DNA of 8,421 nt from Candidatus Omnitrophota bacterium (lineage in GTDB: Bacteria > Verrucomicrobiota > Verrucomicrobiia > Limisphaerales > UBA1319), in NCBI GenBank assembly GCA_023473405.1, contig JAMCZD010000032.1, positions 1 to 8,421 on the forward strand, given 5' to 3'. Positions 6,202 through 8,421 of this stretch are shown here, in pieces. Numbering within the stretch: the stretch's first letter is position 1; every line of letters begins with the position of its first letter. The position numbers were made by a program, and so were the translations under genes. The notes below the pieces were generated by a model, which saw nothing but the letters and a program-made list of their open reading frames with translations, was not told where the DNA came from and searched no databases.

Positions 6202-6327
6202 GAGCCATACCTCGAACGGCAGGGAACGGGGTTGTTAGTTGTCTAAAGCATCAACCCGTGGCACACCCCAGTTGTGAAATGTTGAAAGGGATTGTCCCGC
6301 GCAGGGAAAAGGAGGATAATAAAACCA

Positions 6328-8421
6328 GTGAATGAATCCATTCAGCTTCATCTGTTTGGCTGTTTCGCCCGCCGGAAACGTGTGAATCGTTCCTTCCTCG
6401 GCGCCTTATTGCCGATAGTCGTCTTCCTTTTATCGATTGTCCGAATGATCGGCGGCGATTTCTATCCGGTCCAATTGGGGACTTGGCCAAGCCATGTGCG
6501 CGGCAATGCCCGTGCAGTGGCAGTTGAAGGAAATCTAGCCTGCGTAGCGGCCGGAACACTAACTGTCCTCGACGTGAGTGATCCCTTCACGCCGCGGTGG
6601 TTGAGTGAATGTCCGATTGCCGGAGGCGCCTATGCCCTGGCAATGAAGGACCATTTTGCCTATGTCGCGGGGCGTCTTGGCGGATTCGAAATTGTGGATA
6701 TCAGCAGTCCGGACCAACCGCGCAAGCTCGGTTCATTCGCCGGGGATAATTACACTCTGGACATCGCTTATACGAACCGCATTGTTTACCTTGTTCAGGA
6801 CATTGGGATGCAAATCGTGGATGTAAGCAATCCAGTCCAGCCGCGCCTTTTGAGCACCTTTGTCGCATCGACCTGGGGCCTCTCGGTTGCCCTTGCCGGC
6901 AACACGGCGTTGATGCTTGAAGGACCGGAGGGCTTGCATTACCCGGACCACCTGGATTTCATTGACGTAACCGATCCCACTACGCCCAAATTGATTTCAT
7001 CGATTTCCAACTCCTGGGCTCCGGAAGCAACGGTCTCAACCGACGGACGATACGCTTATGTTGCCACGTTTTCGGACCTTTCCATCTACGATTTCAGCGA
7101 CGTTGCGCACCCGAAATCCATCGGAGGCATCGTGGGAACCTACTACCAGTCCGCGCCACGGGATAACATGGTCTACTTGGCGGCAGGATTCGGTGGATTG
7201 GAGGCCTTTGACATCAGCGACCCCGCAAACCCCCAACGGACCGCCTCAGTCCCGACCAAAGGTTACGGCTTGGACGTGGTCTTGGTCGGAAATCTTCTTT
7301 ACCTCGCCGATGATGTTGGTTTGGAGATATTCGACGTGTCTAACCCGAAAATTCCACGCGAATTGGGTGGTTATCAAACGGGAGGAACGGGAGAAGACCT
7401 GGCCATCGACGGGAACACGGTCTACATGGCCGATTCTTTGGCGGGACTGGAAATCCTCGATATCACCGATCCTCTTCAACCCACACGAGTGGCTGAATTT
7501 GACACTCCAGGTGATACCGCTGGGGTGACGGTGGCTGCGGGAATGGCGTACCTGGCGGACGGAGGCGGAGGTTTGCGGTTGGTTGACGTGTCCAATCCCA
7601 AACAGCCGGAGCCTGTCGGCGTATTTAACACCGTGGGAAACGCCCACCGGGTGGCCGTTTCCGGAGGGACGGCCTATGTGGCCGCCGGCTTTGGTGGTCT
7701 GGATATCGTCGACATTGGTGATCCTCATTTGCCCCGTAGGCTAGCGACGTTCCCGCTTGATGGCGAGGCCATGGACGTTGATGTTTCTCGTAACACCTCT
7801 TTCGTCGCTGCGATGCAGGGCGGGGTCAAGGTCATCGACGTCAACGATCCGAGTAACCCGAGGCTGCGATCGACGGTCAAAACCAAGTGGCGAGCATATC
7901 GAATTAAACTGGTCGGTGACCTGGCTTACGTTGCCGACTATTGGGCGGGACTGCAGGTAATCGATATGCACAATCTCGATTCGCCCCGCTTACTTGGCGC
8001 CTACGAGAAGGAAGGATTGACCGAAGGCCTTTCAGTGAGTGGTAACCTGGTTTACCTGGTCTCGGTTGGAAACTATAACGGTACGAACTACGTCGGGCGA
8101 GGCCTTGAAATCGTTGATGTGAGCGATCCACTGCAACCAAAGGCCGTTGCCGGCACTTCAGATTTCGACGCTAGCTGCATTGCCACCTCAGGAGACAGGC
8201 TCGTTGTGGCGGCGTCTCTAGGTGTCGTGATCTTCGAATTGCCGGCGTTGTCCATCCATTGGGAGCCGAAGTCCGCTAACGAGGTGAGGGTCGAATGGAA
8301 CCGAGCCGGCCTGGGAATGACATTGCAACATGCCGGAAGCGCAGATTCAAGCGACTGGGAAAACGTCGCGGATTCGAAGGCAACGAATCGGGTCAGTGTA
8401 ACCTTGACAGGACCGAAGGCC
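6328..8421 (+). CDS. Secreted LVIVD-repeat (14-blade) protein, cut by the right edge
   Basis: The frame is open from GTG 6328 to the window end: 698 codons with no stop, 3' end missing. Residues 15-21 are basic (RRKRVNR) and 22-38 hydrophobic (FLGALLPIVVFLLSIV), giving a signal peptide or membrane anchor. From residue 61 to about 640 there are 14 LVIVD units of about 41 residues, with the recurring pattern VAVxGNxAYVAD, GGLEIVDISDPxxPxxLG. This family folds as beta-propellers and is usually extracellular, with roles in adhesion or binding; no catalytic motif is seen. From about 641 (LSIHWEP...) the sequence resembles the start of the verrucomicrobial C-terminal beta-sandwich (VRVEWNRAG, LQHAGSADSSDWENV), so probably only a short tail is lost. 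GTG 6328 is the most upstream standard start that keeps the leader. AGGAGG at 6310-6315 lies 12 bases ahead, farther than usual. A later GTG at 6382 (residue 19) would cut off most of the basic region and has no ribosome site. Confidence 0.9.
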   Translation, partial: MNESIQLHLFGCFARRKRVNRSFLGALLPIVVFLLSIVRMIGGDFYPVQLGTWPSHVRGNARAVAVEGNLACVAAGTLTVLDVSDPFTPRWLSECPIAGGAYALAMKDHFAYVAGRLGGFEIVDISSPDQPRKLGSFAGDNYTLDIAYTNRIVYLVQDIGMQIVDVSNPVQPRLLSTFVASTWGLSVALAGNTALMLEGPEGLHYPDHLDFIDVTDPTTPKLISSISNSWAPEATVSTDGRYAYVATFSDLSIYDFSDVAHPKSIGGIVGTYYQSAPRDNMVYLAAGFGGLEAFDISDPANPQRTASVPTKGYGLDVVLVGNLLYLADDVGLEIFDVSNPKIPRELGGYQTGGTGEDLAIDGNTVYMADSLAGLEILDITDPLQPTRVAEFDTPGDTAGVTVAAGMAYLADGGGGLRLVDVSNPKQPEPVGVFNTVGNAHRVAVSGGTAYVAAGFGGLDIVDIGDPHLPRRLATFPLDGEAMDVDVSRNTSFVAAMQGGVKVIDVNDPSNPRLRSTVKTKWRAYRIKLVGDLAYVADYWAGLQVIDMHNLDSPRLLGAYEKEGLTEGLSVSGNLVYLVSVGNYNGTNYVGRGLEIVDVSDPLQPKAVAGTSDFDASCIATSGDRLVVAASLGVVIFELPALSIHWEPKSANEVRVEWNRAGLGMTLQHAGSADSSDWENVADSKATNRVSVTLTGPKA
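6508..8247 (+). repeat. Array of 14 LVIVD units (about 123 bp each)
   Basis: Units can be read from their ends: LDVSDPFTP, VDISSPDQP, VDVSNPVQP, IDVTDPTTP, YDFSDVAHP, FDISDPANP, FDVSNPKIP, LDITDPLQP, VDVSNPKQP, VDIGDPHLP, IDVNDPSNP, IDMHNLDSP, VDVSDPLQP and a final FELPALS. Unit 4 and unit 13 have short insertions before the motif. The units are similar in protein but diverged in DNA, so the array is old rather than recently amplified. Confidence 0.85.

Noticed and set aside
7246..7728. 160-codon minus-strand ORF with repeated HV.Y.Q-like words
   Set aside because: The apparent repetition is the antisense shadow of the LVIVD array.
6508..8247. CRISPR or recent tandem DNA duplication suggested by the regular 120-130 bp period
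   Set aside because: The period comes from protein repeats; the DNA of the units is strongly diverged and encodes one continuous frame.

Overview
The window looks like a chromosomal segment of a Verrucomicrobiota bacterium, most like the Pedosphaera/Limisphaerales group. This is an inference from protein content; there is no rRNA or other marker. The reasons are large secreted proteins built from delta-60 (DUF5122), Calx-beta and LVIVD repeats, a C-terminal 'ASTDxxxW...FYRIR' type beta-sandwich tail common in that phylum, a Tat-exported xylose-isomerase-like TIM-barrel protein, and moderately high GC. No insertion sequence, integrase, CRISPR array, tRNA or rRNA is visible.

Layout from left to right. 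Positions 1-60 may hold the last 19 codons of a rightward gene (weak). Positions 70-425 (minus) hold a broken NHL-repeat gene: its likely signal-peptide start lies in a different frame from the NHL repeats, and the repeats stop after fewer than two blades. Positions 643-1557 (minus) encode a Tat-exported sugar isomerase/epimerase-like protein followed by a likely terminator. Positions 1720-3219 (minus) encode an NB-ARC (STAND) ATPase with a short TPR tail and no recognisable effector domain. Across a 74-bp divergent spacer carrying an inverted repeat lies a 116-residue lysine-rich protein (3294-3644, plus) with a very strong intrinsic terminator. Positions 3888-6089 (minus) encode a secreted delta-60/Calx-beta protein. 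A 238-bp divergent spacer with palindromes separates it from a rightward secreted LVIVD-repeat protein (6328 to beyond the right edge).

Three different beta-propeller-like repeat families (NHL, delta-60, LVIVD) occur in 8.4 kb. The two intact ones are exported, and both carry a verrucomicrobial-type C-terminal domain, so they may be displayed at or beyond the cell surface. The LVIVD protein has 14 countable blades, which fits two seven-bladed propellers. The delta-60 protein has seven units, a Calx-beta domain, then three more units.

The least conventional part is the divergent pair formed by the effector-less NB-ARC/TPR protein and the small basic protein. They could be a regulatory or defence-related module, but nothing in the sequence proves a functional link. 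I see no complete known defence system.
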